Positions 36,260 through 46,855 of a stretch of 64,000 bases of DNA are shown here, piece by piece. The notes beneath the pieces were generated by a model. That model searched no databases and was not told the DNA's origin. It worked only from the letters and a program-made list of their open reading frames with translations. Each line of letters starts with the position of its first letter. Position 1 is the first letter of the stretch. Location: positions 280,001 to 344,000 of the forward strand of contig LR746271.1 in assembly GCA_902729315.2 (NCBI GenBank). The letters run 5' to 3'. The stretch is from Spirodela intermedia (Eukaryota > Streptophyta > Magnoliopsida > Alismatales > Araceae). The position numbers were made by a program, and so were the translations under genes.

Positions 36260-36678
36260 GTCATCAAGGAGAAGAGTACTCCCTCAAAACGAGGGAGCAA
36301 GAGAGAGAGAGATGGGACCCGAAGGAGCAGTGCTTTCTCTCTCCTTTCCAGCTCACTACTCTCTCTCAGCCCTGCCGGAGCCGGTGAAGCTGATACAAGT
36401 GAGAGGCAGAATGCTTACATTGCAGCATGTTTCTCCGTCAATCTTCGAGGAATCGATGGCGCTAGTTCCGTCGACGATTCGTTCCATTACTCTGATCTCT
36501 ACATATATTTCGAAGTATTTAACGATGCGGCTCGGCATTTTCAGTGAGGAGTGGACAGAGACAACTATTACTCTCGATAAGCTTCGTAGCTCGGTGTGGT
36601 GAAGGGACTCAGCTGTCGGTGAGGCTGAGGGTGATCTTCCTCCTCCATGGCTCCCGTCTGTAAGTTCTGGGGATGCTG

Positions 36679-37326
36679 TCAGGGACAACAATCTTCATCT
36701 GTTGGAGAACCAGACCAGAATACTTCGTCGTAAGCGAGTTCCTCTGCCGCCGGCGTCGCGCCAAAGAAGTCTACAGAGTACGGCCTGAGGTCGTCCAGCA
36801 GCAGGGTCTCCTCCGCCATCACATCCAGCGACGGCCAGGGTAATTCCTCTCCAGCGGCAGGTTGTTCTTGCCTCATTTGTGTTGACGTCTCTTGGTCGTA
36901 GCTGCCCACATTAGGCCTGCCGAGGGGATGGTCAACCTCGAGCTCTGCCTTCGTGAAGGCCAGCTTAGGAGAGGCGGAGCCATCAGATGGGCATTCCACC
37001 GGCGGCAAGGACATGGTGGCGGCGCCGCCGGGCTCGGACAGGACCGGAGGACGAGAGTGCGGCCGGCCGGCGGGAGGCTTGGGCCTACTCCTCCTGCGGG
37101 TGGCGCCGCCAACTGGAACGTTGCGGAGGGCGCCGCCCGCGGTCCAGTACCTCCGGCAGGCCTTGCAGAAGTAGCGCGGTTGCGAGAGGCTGTAGTTGTT
37201 GTAGTAGCAGAACTTGGTGTTCGAGGACTCGCACCGGGGGCATCTCGGCGCCCAGATCACCGCCGGGTTCCACCTCCTCTCTGCCATGGACGGCGTCGGA
37301 CTCTGCAGGAAGGAGTAGGGCTCCAT
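36679..37326 (-). CDS. Dof-type zinc finger transcription factor
   Basis: An intronless gene of 215 residues. The Dof domain lies near residues 28-75 and shows the C-x2-C-x21-C-x2-C zinc ligands (CPRC...YFCKAC) with [36 protein letters not shown] and a basic RRRSRP stretch after it. Dof proteins bind AAAG cores in plant promoters. The C-terminal half is acidic and low in known motifs; it ends [11 protein letters not shown]. The frame is open far upstream, but the ATG at 37326 ([19 protein letters not shown]) gives a normal Dof N-terminus; MAERRW is an alternative. I cannot place it in a named Dof subgroup with confidence. Confidence 0.92.
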   Translation of the reverse strand: MEPYSFLQSPTPSMAERRWNPAVIWAPRCPRCESSNTKFCYYNNYSLSQPRYFCKACRRYWTAGGALRNVPVGGATRRRSRPKPPAGRPHSRPPVLSEPGGAATMSLPPVECPSDGSASPKLAFTKAELEVDHPLGRPNVGSYDQETSTQMRQEQPAAGEELPWPSLDVMAEETLLLDDLRPYSVDFFGATPAAEELAYDEVFWSGSPTDEDCCP

Positions 37327-37787
37327 CTCTCTCTGGCGAGGAAGTCCGCAGGGTAGAGCCACCGGCGGCGAGTGGCAGGTGCAACGATGGACTCCCCCCG
37401 TATTTATGAACGAGACGGATAGATAGGTAGAGAGAAAGAGAGGTGAAGTGGCTGTGACAGAGAGAGGCCGCCATAAAGGACGTCGGTGGCAGGACGAAGA
37501 GGAAGAGGGCAGCGGCGAGGGAGGATGGAGAGAGCTCCCCAGGTTCGGCAGGGGTTGTTGCAGGGATGGTTCGGACCGAACTCGAGCTGGCTGACGTTGA
37601 CCGTCGGAGTTGGACGATCCTTTGCACAAGTTGCCGTCGTGGGCCCCACTAATCGGGCCAGTCTTATCAAGCTGGCTTTCGGAAACAATGCCGATGGCCC
37701 AAAGTTTGTATAATGAAACACTGACGTGGCTTAATGGGCACCACTTGTTGGGCAAAAATTACGGAAATGAGGGGCAAAAGTTAACAT

Positions 37788-37859
37788 GGGGCATTCCGAG
37801 AATTGAACTCGGGACCTCTCGCACCCTAAGCGAGAATCATACCACTAGACCAAATGCCC
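37788..37859 (-). tRNA. tRNA-Pro (AGG)
   Basis: Read on the minus strand, the sequence begins GGGCATTTGGTCTAGTGGTA and folds as a cloverleaf. The acceptor stem GGGCATT pairs with AATGCCC, the anticodon stem CTCGC/GCGAG encloses loop TTAGGGT (anticodon AGG), and the T arm carries GTTCAATTC between CCGAG and CTCGG. It has no intron. A TTTT run about 10 bases past the 3' end is a likely Pol III terminator. A cytosolic tRNA for CCU codons. Confidence 0.95.
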
Positions 37860-38343
37860 TGTACGCATTTAGAAAAGCAATAAATTTTTTATTACTCTTA
37901 TCACGGGCCCATCGACCTCCTCCCCCCCCCCAACAGTGTTGACTGTTCTTCTCGCAGATCGCCGGGGATGGGAGCTCCGATGTTCCTCCCCTCCACTGGG
38001 CGTAGTTGCACTCACCCATTTGGCGAGTATCTAGAGAATGCGGAAAAGAACGAGTATCTAGACATTTGGAGAGCAAGGAAAAGAACGGGTATCTAGAGAG
38101 AGAGAATGCGGCTAAGCGAGTCCCGCAATTACGTGCCTACTCTTCCGTCCTTTTCAAGCTATCCTATCCTCCCACCCTCAGCCCTTGTTCCCCCGAGTAG
38201 TGTGATTATAGAGAGAGAGAGAGAGAAAGAGATGAGCTCGTAGAACAAGGAAAGACAAAGATTGTGAACAAGCGAAGACGAAATACGAGGGAAAAATAGA
38301 TGCTCATTTACATCATCTCCATCAGTTTCCGCTGCCGTGGAGC
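37860..38343. other. Intergenic spacer
   Basis: Spacer between the tRNA gene and the 3' end of the IDL gene. A C/G homopolymer is near 37920-37931. ACGAGTATCTAGA-like phrases repeat near 38022-38060 and 38085-38100, and a short GA run is near 38210-38230. No gene is seen. Confidence 0.6.
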
Positions 38344-38565
38344 TCACGGGTTCGTCGGACGGCTGTGCATGTCAATGGCGTTGTGGTGCCTGGAAGGGCC
38401 CGATGGAGGTATCGGCATCGAACGCGGCAAGAACCCGAAGAACCAGCCCTCGCTGTTCGACACCGCCGGCGTGAGACGGAGAGTCTGAGTATCTCTCGAT
38501 CCGTTGCACCACGAGAACAGGAAGATCAACATCACCAGAATGGTTCCCTTCCCATGGTCACCCAT
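38344..38565 (-). CDS. IDL: IDA-like (IDL) secreted signalling peptide precursor
   Basis: A single-exon ORF of 73 residues. The N-terminus (MGDHGKGTILVMLIFLFSW) is a signal peptide. After a short variable region comes the conserved domain FFGFLPRSMPIPPSGPSRHHN, shown here up to Asn. The core PIPPSGPS with C-terminal His-Asn defines the INFLORESCENCE DEFICIENT IN ABSCISSION family. Mature peptides, with hydroxylated Pro, are sensed by HAESA/HSL receptor kinases with SERK co-receptors in organ separation, root emergence or stress. Canonical IDA ends PSKRHN; here the residues are PSRHHN, so the Arg of the RHN motif is His. An 11-residue tail follows. A GAA tract lies directly upstream. The family is often missed by annotation because of its size. 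Confidence 0.88.
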   Translation of the reverse strand: MGDHGKGTILVMLIFLFSWCNGSRDTQTLRLTPAVSNSEGWFFGFLPRSMPIPPSGPSRHHNAIDMHSRPTNP

Positions 38566-38576
38566 ATGGACGAGGA

Positions 38577-39000
38577 CAATAAGAAGAAGAAGACGAAGAA
38601 GAAGACGAAGAAGAAGAAGAAGAAGACGAAGAAGAAGAAGAAGAAGACGAAGAAGAAGACGAAGAAGAAGAAGAAGAAGACGAAGAAGAAGACGAAGAAG
38701 AAGAAGAAGAAGAAGAAGAAGAAGAAGAAGAAGAAGAAGAAGAAGAAGAAGAAGAAGAAGAAGAAGAAGAAGAAGAAGAAGAAGAAGAAGACGGGGAAGA
38801 AGACGGGGAAGAAGACAAGGAAGAAGAAGAAGAAGAAGACGAAGAACAAGAAGGGGAGAAAGAAGAAGAGGAAGACGAGGAAGAAGAAGAAGAAGAAGAC
38901 GAAGAACAAGAAGGGGAGGAAGACGAGGAAGAAGAAGAAGAAGAAGAAGACGAAGAACAAGAAGGGGAGGAAGAAGGGGAGAAAGAAGAAGAGCCGAGAG
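38577..39000. repeat. Imperfect GAA/TTC trinucleotide tract, about 420 bp
   Basis: Repeats of GAA interrupted by GAC, GGG and CAA triplets; a pure core of GAA units lies near 38697-38790. The 3' part shows higher-order units (GACGAAGAACAAGAAGGGGA occurs three times). It lies immediately above the start codon of the minus-strand IDL gene, in its promoter or leader. Long Lys-, Arg-, Ser- or Phe-rich frames over it are artefacts of the repeat. Confidence 0.97.
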
Positions 39001-39232
39001 CTTGATAGGTAAGCCACCAGCTGGGGAGGGGTGGAGAGATAAATACGTGTTCCGGTATAATATATGGAAGAGAAGGTGCGAGAGCCATTGAATTGGTGTC
39101 CAGGTGGTTGGTTACTCGTGTGGCGCGATTTGTGAGGGGTCCAACGCGTAGGATGAAGAAAAACCTGGCTGAGAATTAAATGAAGAGGACACAGAGTAGA
39201 CTACTACCTCGTTCTTATAACCTTTTCTCTTT

Positions 39233-39269
<37 letters not shown>

Positions 39270-40550
39270 ACACACACACACACACACACACACTGGAGGG
39301 CTAGCGTAAAGGTGACGTACGTAGATAGTTTCCTTGTTTTCATGCAGTGAGATATATGTATAGAGAGAGAGAGAGAGAGAGGAGTGACGGTCGTCCTATG
39401 GTTTGGTGCGAGAACAGTGAATTGGCCGACTCATTAAGGACGTGGGACGTGCTCACGCCGCCCGAAACGGTCTCCGGTCTCATGGGTTTCTGTAGTACAC
39501 TCCCCGCCGCCGTCGGAGTGGGGGGAGGGGTCGTCATCTTCCTCACTCTCCTCCGACCGATCTCTGCAGATCTACAGTGAGACTTGTAGACCACAGCTGC
39601 ATGGGGGAGAGACGTCGTCAGCTCTTCAGAACATTCCCTATTCTTCTCTCAGCGTATAAATATGTTCTCGCTGTCCCAATCATGGACATAACTCCCACAT
39701 ACTTTCTCACCAATCCCCTGCATTTAATGACTTTTTATCTCTCTCTCCCTCTCTCACTCAGTGACTATCTTCTCTTCTTCCCCATGACATTAGCTGCACG
39801 TAGATCAGGCTTCCAAAGACTCGCGGCTCTCTGTGCCAACCTCCCCTTCTTTCCCCTTGCCTCGTCGCCACTGCCGAGCGTGAGGCTTGTCGGGCAAGGC
39901 TTGTTTTCTTCCATGCAATCTGGACGGCTATTCGATTCCGGTGGTCTCCAATCCAACTTCTCGGCCGGATTCCACGAACTCGGTGCGGAAAGTAACGCAT
40001 TAAGTCAACGTCTGAGTGCTGGCACAGTAGTGGCAGTCCTGCGATCTCATTGGCAGGCAAATAACTGCTCGTGGTGAAGGAGAGGTTTCCGATGGATGCA
40101 AATGAGATCAGACAAAGAAGAGAGAAGAAATAATGAGGCCTGATGGAAGAAGAGAGGGGGAAGAAAACCCTCGGTGGAAGACAAAAGAGAGGAAGGGAGA
40201 AGAGAACTCCGACAGATGGACTGAAATGAGAAGAAGGAGAGAGAAAAACGGCGGTGGTTTGATGGAGGAGAACGAAACGAACAGAAGAATAGAAGCGAGT
40301 CAGGAACATAGCCGGGCGCTCAGCTGATGAGACGCCCTGCGATGGTTAGCAGAAGAAGACGCCCCCAAGCTAGATCTGAGTAGTCTTGGTGAACTATGAC
40401 TGAAGTCGCAACAGGAAGTGCTTGAAGTGGTATTCCTCTCGAGCCTCTTCCCGTCTTCCTTCTTTCTAGCCAGTCCATGAGAATCGAAAGACGGCGACCG
40501 CCGGTCGGATCAGAAAAGGAAACCCAATTGGTGCAGAATCACCCGCCTCG

Positions 40551-40584
<34 letters not shown>

Positions 40585-41542
40585 GTCTGATTGTGATGGG
40601 GAATCACCAACGGCGGCGATGTGCTGATTGAGGAATCCCTCTCCGTCGCAAAGTCAACACGTAGCTCTCATATCAACAACCACCTGTCCTCCACTCGGCC
40701 GTCGTATTTCCGAATCATTTTCAGTCGAGGGCCCGGGCCGATCCGTCGGACGACCGCCATCTCCTCGTCAACGAGTGCCCACTCCTCGGCCATTCCTCCG
40801 GCGGAGGTTTATCATATCTTTATGACTTCTAGCATCAAATCAGAGTCTTGGTCTTCACCTAACGCTCTCCATGGGTTAAATGCTCCTACGCCGACCAGTC
40901 CACGCTCATTTTTAACGAGAGGGAGCGAGAGCGAGAGAGAGAGAGAGAGAGAAGAGGACGCGACGTGAAGAAACCCGTGAGGCGGAGAACCAGCCCGACC
41001 TATAAAGCGACAATTTCATATTTACTAATGCAGAAAATATAATTTACCTTTAACCTTGTAGAGTTCTTACAATAAAGCATCACGTATAATATTTATTTGA
41101 AATAAGGACGACTTCCGATCGGTGTACCTTTACCTAAAAGGCGATATGTTATAAACGACACTTCAATTTTCTACTCCCCTTTGTTACGTGTCCAGAAGAT
41201 CCCTCACTGTAGCCGCAGAAGGATTGAGGAGACATCTGAAAGGGGGGGTTATTTTATAAATTTCCCTCACGTCCAGGTGGGACCCACGATGCTCATTTCA
41301 TTTTCTTTTGGTCGAAACGCGAAGTCGGTTCAAACCCACCAGGGGGAGGGGCCAAAGGCCTTCTTTATTGGTCGTCGGGGTTCACTAGAGTTTGACCGCC
41401 GTCCACGTCGCGGAAGACGACGGAAGAGATGCCCCGTCATTCTCTGACTTCTTCGTCCCCATTAATAGCCACCGCCCCCACAGATCCCCCTGTTCTAGCC
41501 TGTTCTAGTGTTCCTCGGCCGTGCCGACGGAGGAAGAGGACG
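39001..41542. other. Intergenic, several microsatellites, no confident gene
   Basis: A TATA-like ATATATTATACC lies on the minus strand near 39056-39068 and could serve the IDL gene. CT then CA runs occupy 39236-39293, with GA runs at 39363-39381 and 40930-40953 and CT at 40552-40572. A plus-strand frame of up to 158 codons (ATG 39601, stop about 40075) has no family I know and is left uncalled. The last 200 bp are the promoter of the U-box gene, with one W-box (TTTGACC) near 41393. Confidence 0.45.
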
Positions 41543-42646
41543 ATGGTGAGGATGAGCAACGGCGGGGGGGGGAAGGAGTTGCAGGAGTTGCAGGTGACGG
41601 TGCCGAGCTTCTTCCGGTGCCCCATCTCGCTGGAGGTGATGAAGTCGCCGGTGAGCCTCTGCACCGGCGTCACCTACGACCGCTCCTCCATCCAGACCTG
41701 GCTCGACGCCGGCCACAACACCTGTCCCGCCACCATGCAGGTCCTCCCTTCCAAGGATCTGATCCCCAACCACGCCATCCGCCGCCTCATCGACCTCTGG
41801 TCGGCGGAGTCTCAACAGGATCGCCACCACCCGCCGGAGCCGGCCGGAGGCGCCGCCGCCGTCGACTCTGTTTCCCCGGTCGACCTCCTCCGGGAGCTCG
41901 AGTTCTCGGACGACCCTCTTCCTGCCCTGAAAAGGCTCGCAGATATGGCGGCGGACGCTACCAGGGTTCTTGATCTGGCGGAGAATGGCAGCTGCATTCC
42001 CGCCCTGAACAGGATCCTCCGCCGGAAGGAGGCGGCGGCGTTGGCCGTCAGGGTTCTTTCTCTGGTTCTCCTCGTCGGGAAGGAGGTTCCGGCGGAGGTT
42101 GACGTGGGCTCTCTGGTTCACCTAATGAGCGGCGCCGACGAGGGGGAGGAGCTGGTCAATGATGCCCTCTCCTGCCTTATCGTTGTGTCTGAGCAGCGGC
42201 GGTCTCGGCCAGTGATGGTGAAGCAGGGGGCCGTGGGGGCCCTGGGGAAGGTGCTGGGGAGGGAGTCAACGCCGCCCGTTACAGCGGAGAAGGCGCTGAG
42301 GCTGATGGAGAGGGCGTCGACCTGCGCCGAGGGGCGTGCGGCGATCTGCGAAGACCCGGCGGCGGTAGCGGCGGTGGTGGGGCGGATGGTGAAGGCGTCG
42401 CCGGCGGCGGCGGAGCACGCGATCGTGGTGCTGTGGACGGTCTGCTTTCTCTTCCGAGACCGGCGGGCGCTGGAGGCTGTGGCGGCCTGCAACGGGTTGA
42501 CGAAGATCCTCCTCTTGATGCAGAGTAACTGCTCTGCGGCTGCCCGGGAAATGGCCGGCGACCTGTTCAAGCTCTTCTGCGTCAACCATGGCGGCTGCCT
42601 CCCCCCCGGCTACGACCTCCAGACCACCCACATTATGCCCTTCTGA
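41543..42646 (+). CDS. U-box E3 ubiquitin ligase with ARM repeats, PUB27/28-like
   Basis: An intronless, very GC-rich gene of 367 residues. The U-box spans about residues 18-92 (VPSFFRCPISLEVMKSPVSL, GVTYDRSSIQTWLDAGHNT, CPATMQVLPSKDLIPNHAIR), a wording typical of the PUB27-PUB29 group rather than PUB22-24. The rest is ARM-like helical repeats, with VTAEKALRLMERASTCAEGR, AEHAIVVLWTVCFLF and KILLLMQSNCSAAAREMAG. The role is as an E3 ligase recruiting E2 through the U-box; substrates are unknown. Alternative starts exist (ATG 41543 or 41552); the open frame upstream lacks family similarity. It lies on the opposite strand to the other U-box gene and is not a recent duplicate. Confidence 0.93.
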   Translation: MVRMSNGGGGKELQELQVTVPSFFRCPISLEVMKSPVSLCTGVTYDRSSIQTWLDAGHNTCPATMQVLPSKDLIPNHAIRRLIDLWSAESQQDRHHPPEPAGGAAAVDSVSPVDLLRELEFSDDPLPALKRLADMAADATRVLDLAENGSCIPALNRILRRKEAAALAVRVLSLVLLVGKEVPAEVDVGSLVHLMSGADEGEELVNDALSCLIVVSEQRRSRPVMVKQGAVGALGKVLGRESTPPVTAEKALRLMERASTCAEGRAAICEDPAAVAAVVGRMVKASPAAAEHAIVVLWTVCFLFRDRRALEAVAACNGLTKILLLMQSNCSAAAREMAGDLFKLFCVNHGGCLPPGYDLQTTHIMPF

Positions 42647-42753
42647 TCACCCGCTTTAGCTCGTCTCCTACATTTTGTCTCCTCCATCCCCGCGACGATG
42701 TTCTGTAAGAAATTTTCGCAAAGAGGAAATTTTGATCCGACCTAGCAATTGCG

Positions 42754-42790
<37 letters not shown>

Positions 42791-43259
42791 CTTCCCCAAT
42801 TCTCCGCAGCGCCGCCCGTCCATGACCAGCAGTCGCAGGATTTCATCATCCGCTACTATTACCGGTTTTTGCGGGCTAGGGTGATTCCTCTGGCAGGGGC
42901 AGCAGAAAGGAGACAAAAGGAAGTTGGGGGGAGGGGGAAGGAGGAAGGGAGGGCGGCAATGGCGAAGAGACTGATGGGAAGGAAGGAAGGAACGAAGGAA
43001 GGAAGGAGGGTGGTGTTGGCCGACCGCACATCGTGAAGCCATTAAAGGTTCGACAAGCGAGTACGGGGCTTCCGCCGTTCGATCTCCGGCCCGAATTCGG
43101 CGCGGACAGAAGGAATCGGAGAGGGCCCCGAAAGCAGGGGATCGGAAAATCGCCAGTCAGCCGCGTCATAAAAGAGAGGTTGAAAGATGGAATGCGATAG
43201 CAGGGGATCAGAAATACCCAATCACTCTCCACATCAGAAAGAAGACGATGTCCACGCAC

Positions 43260-43307
<48 letters not shown>

Positions 43308-44053
43308 AAGATGGGAACATGAAAGCAGGGGCTCGGAAATACACGATTCCCATGCCAGGAAGAAGACAATGGGCACGCGCACAGAGAGAGAAAGAGAGCG
43401 AGAGAGAGGTGGGGGGTCCTTGGAGTCTACTCGAGTGCTGGTTGGCTGGACTCCATCAGAGGTTGCTGGCGGCAGGAAAAGAAGGGAAGAAGCAGAGATG
43501 AAGACGCTGCGGATCTCCTCAGAAGAAGCCACGAGGACGTGGGCCGCGGTCAAACGGGTTCAAGGGTCGTCTCCGGGACTCCCTCTGAAGCATTTCAACA
43601 AACATGTGGGAGGTCTCCCTCGTCCCATGAACAAAACCGGCGAACGGTCAACACGAGCGAGAGAAAGAGAGAGAGAATTGGCGATCTGAAATGCTTTAAG
43701 TGGGCCGAACCCTCCAGAATTTCCGACTGCGCGGCCCATTAATGAGCCCAGAACGGGAAATAATTACGTCATTAACTGATTAAAAAAAGGCATTTAAATG
43801 GGTGATTATAAAGGGCCTTGTGGAATATCCGACCAGACGGTTCGATCCGATCCGACTCAGCCTTGTCAAGGCCGAGTCGATGGATATGTTTCCTATCACT
43901 GTACAGACCGCCGCTGTGAGGGGAAGGCGATATCGGGAGAGAATCGGTTGGCGGTGCTGAGCTGGGTTCTTCTCCCCTTCCTCCGCTCCGATCGGAGGGC
44001 TCGCTGTCATTCCCTCTGCTCCTGCCGGAGGCTTGAAGGTGTTTGGTGCGGCC
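42647..44053. other. Intergenic with GA/CT tracts
   Basis: A CT run lies at 42758-42787 and a GA tract at 43261-43305. GGAAGGAA-type purine repeats lie near 42915-43015. The phrases CAGGGG(A/C)TC(A/G)GAAATAC recur near 43200 and 43327, a local duplication of about 130 bp that includes CCCATGCCAGGAAGAAGACAATG-like sequence. Near 43832-43858 there is an ATCCGACCAGACGGTTCGAT phrase like those in the inverted repeats upstream of the IF1-like and S25 genes. It lies about 200 bp above the NSR gene. No gene is seen. Confidence 0.5.
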
Positions 44054-46468
44054 ATGGGAGACGGCTTCTGGAGCCGGCCGCCGGCGCCCAACTATGCCTC
44101 GCCTGGAATCATCAAGCGGCAGCTCCTTGAGTCAGGTACTCCCGGGAAGTTGCAGATGCTGGAACTCGTGATTGCCAGCGATCTGGATCGTCTTGCGCGG
44201 TTTAAGGGAATTTTCTCCGGCATTTCGATTGCTTTGCGGTTTCTGTTGGCGCGTATCTGGTTGGTGATTTCCACTTTTCTCTGAATGGGGGGCGGAGAAA
44301 AAGGTCTGCCGGAAATATTGAGGCAGGCGTGAAGGATGGCATGAATGAAACAGACAGGATGTTATGGTTACTTACTGCGATAATATATTTTTTTGTTCGC
44401 GAGCAGAATGGGGTGGAATCAATTACCTATACTTTAAGAGGTAGACCAACAATTGTAGTGGAGCTCTTACTTCGTCTCTCGCTCGGTTGTTGCCATTGTA
44501 TTCGCTGAGTCTTACTTGGACGTGTCGAATTTCGTCCGCCTTCAGTCATTATAATCGCCGAGGATCATTAGGAATTAATGTGATAGGGACTTACAATGAA
44601 GTCACATTGTAGTTGAATTATGTTTTCTTCTGGGGATAAATTCTTCAAAGTGTACGACTCCTCGAATGAAAACAGCCTGTTGCTAAATATAATCATGTGC
44701 AATCCAAATATAATGATTCCCGGAGGTTCAACACAGAGCATGCTTGCCGATTGGACGAGGCCAATAATTTCAGTACGTCAGTTCCGGGTGGTACTCTCAC
44801 TGTGAACTCAGGCGAAGAACAAAAAAACTTAGTATGATTCCCTGTGGACAATTACGTGTATTGTGCGTGCTCTTGAATTCAATGTACCACCACCACCACC
44901 ACCACCGTCATTATCATCATCATCTAGTCATCGCCTAACTAATCGGAAATCAGAGATGTTATTAAGGATTTTCACGATGAATATGTTAGCCAGAACTCAA
45001 ATATTTGAGATAGAATAGTCATGTTATGAGCTTTTAATTCCTTTTCTTCTTGTGCCATTATGTTTAATGAGTTTACCACCTGGCTGCTTCCCTGTTTCTG
45101 GGTAATTGACCAGCATCACTATGTGTGTAGATATTAATCCTCAGAGAGAGACTTTCAGTCAGGGCATGGTCCATTATCTTCCCCGAGGCGATGCTCATGT
45201 TGGGCTCCATGCTGTGAAGGACACGAAGACCACGGGAGCCTCCTACGATCAGTATCTCCAGAACGTGGTACCCCACAGTTCCTGCCTCCATGCTTCTGAA
45301 TTCAAGAAAACATTGAAACACCTTTTGGGAAAAACCAATTAACCTTTATCAGCAGATGCCTTCATTTTCTTCAGCCGAGGAAACTCGCGGTGCTATTGGA
45401 GGAGTTTCTGATCTCCATGTTGAGGAGCCATCAGGCTCTATGCCACATGGTTTCGGCATTGCCCTTGGTGGCCAGATCCACGCAGACCCAGTGAGTTGGG
45501 CGGGGCCACCGGGTGCTGAGGCTCAGTTGCCACAGGAGGCGTCAAAGACTTTATTCGTTGAGGGACTTCCCCCCGACTGCACTGAGAGGGAGGTGGCTCG
45601 TATCCTTTCATAATTCGGGCCTTGTTATGAATCACAGATTGATCGATTTATGTGGACTTCCACTCCCTCTTGAGTTTTCGTTCACCCAAGAAAAGATATA
45701 TTCCACCCTTTCGCAGGCTTTAAGGAAGTGAGGCTGGTGATCAAAGACCCAGAACATGTAGGACTTTCTTTCTTTCTTTGTTATGTGTTCTTGAATTGCG
45801 CGTTAGTGAGAAGTGTTTATGTTATTACTCGCGTTGTTCTCTTTATTGCCCCTTGGTTAAACCATTATGCAGCATGCTGCCGGCAAGCTAGTTCTCTGCT
45901 TTGTGGACTTCGTCGACACCACTTGTGCTATGTCCGCCATGAATGCCCTGCAAGGTGACTCGTTCTACACACCACAAGGAACATTCTTAGCTGCTTTTTT
46001 TTGGAATCCCCGTGGTGGGTGATGGTATCACATGCTTTATGCTCATTACCATTGTTTCCTTTCATGGAAATGGAATGAAACTATAAGTCGCACATGAGCA
46101 CTTATGGGTATGCTTAGACTCAAGAACTGTGTTGACCCACCTCCCTGATGTCGGTACACGCATTAGCAAGTCTTTAAACTATAAAAATAACAATTCTTTT
46201 CATGCATTTGGAAGGATTTTATTCCGAGATTTTGGGGGAGAAACCCACACGAAGACTTTTGCTGTCGTAAAATATTATTGCGCATTTGATTTCTTGTACT
46301 AGGAGGAAGATGAGGCGTTGACTAGTAAAAAATTATCGTCTTTGGGCAGGTTACAAGGTGGACGCCAACGATCGGGGTTCACCATTTCTGCGGCTTCAGT
46401 TCGCGCGAAACCCAGCCCAAGGTCCGGCAGCGGAACACGCCCTTGAGGAGATGAACACCATGAGCTGA
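44054..46468 (+). CDS. NSRa: RRM protein, nuclear speckle RNA-binding (NSRa/b) type
   Basis: Six exons (44054-44135, 45131-45267, 45353-45599, 45696-45757, 45873-45954, 46350-46468) give 242 residues. The N-terminal half is divergent but has KDTKTTGASYDQYLQNVQ, which matches a conserved motif of Arabidopsis NSRa/NSRb as I recall them. The C-terminal RRM runs from KTLFVEGLPPDCTEREVAHI (RNP2 LFVEGL) through FHPFAGFKEVRLVIKDPEH to KLVLCFVDFVDTTCAMSAM (RNP1-like) and SPFLRLQFARNP. NSR proteins modulate alternative splicing in the auxin response and bind the ASCO lncRNA. The start of exon 2 is the least certain junction; the exon 3/4 junction splits the His codon of the AHIF motif. Confidence 0.88.
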
Positions 46469-46689
46469 GCTGAGTCACCCGCCGGCAGCACGCCCGCGGG
46501 CCTCCCTGTGTATAAGAATTCCGCATGGTTTGTAGTCAGTGCCGTGAGAAGTTTCCCACTTCCTCTGGAAAAGATCCCAACCATGTCATATAACCCTCCC
46601 TCTTCCTAGTTCTTTAGAGTGGTGGTGGAATCCTGTATCTGATGCTAGTTCTTGAGGTCTGCGTCTACCCACCCAATTGCTGAAAAAGC

Positions 46690-46691
<2 letters not shown>

Positions 46692-46769
<78 letters not shown>
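46692..46769. repeat. (CT)n microsatellite, about 78 bp
   Basis: A CT tract about 90 bp above the start codon of the MEF21-like PPR gene, probably in its promoter or leader. The 390-bp spacer 46469-46855 holds nothing else recognisable. Confidence 0.97.
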
Positions 46770-46772
<3 letters not shown>

Positions 46773-46855
46773 CACACAAAACACCTAATCTCTATCACGA
46801 GAAGGAGATTTAGTCAGGCATTCTGTCGAGCGACTCACCTGGACGGGCAGATTAG

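Noticed and set aside
37327-37755. 143-residue N-terminal extension of the Dof frame
   Set aside because: Low-complexity sequence unlike any Dof N-terminus; it covers likely promoter and leader DNA.
38365-39091. Lys-, Arg-, Ser- and Phe-rich frames over the GAA tract
   Set aside because: Pure translation of the trinucleotide repeat in several frames on both strands.
39577-40077. 166-codon plus-strand frame and its antisense
   Set aside because: Starts at GTG (first ATG 39601); some presequence-like character but no family match, so not called as a gene.
33979-42646. The two U-box genes as a tandem duplicate pair
   Set aside because: Their U-box wording places them in different clades (PUB22/23 versus PUB27/28), they are on opposite strands and separated by Dof, tRNA and IDL genes.
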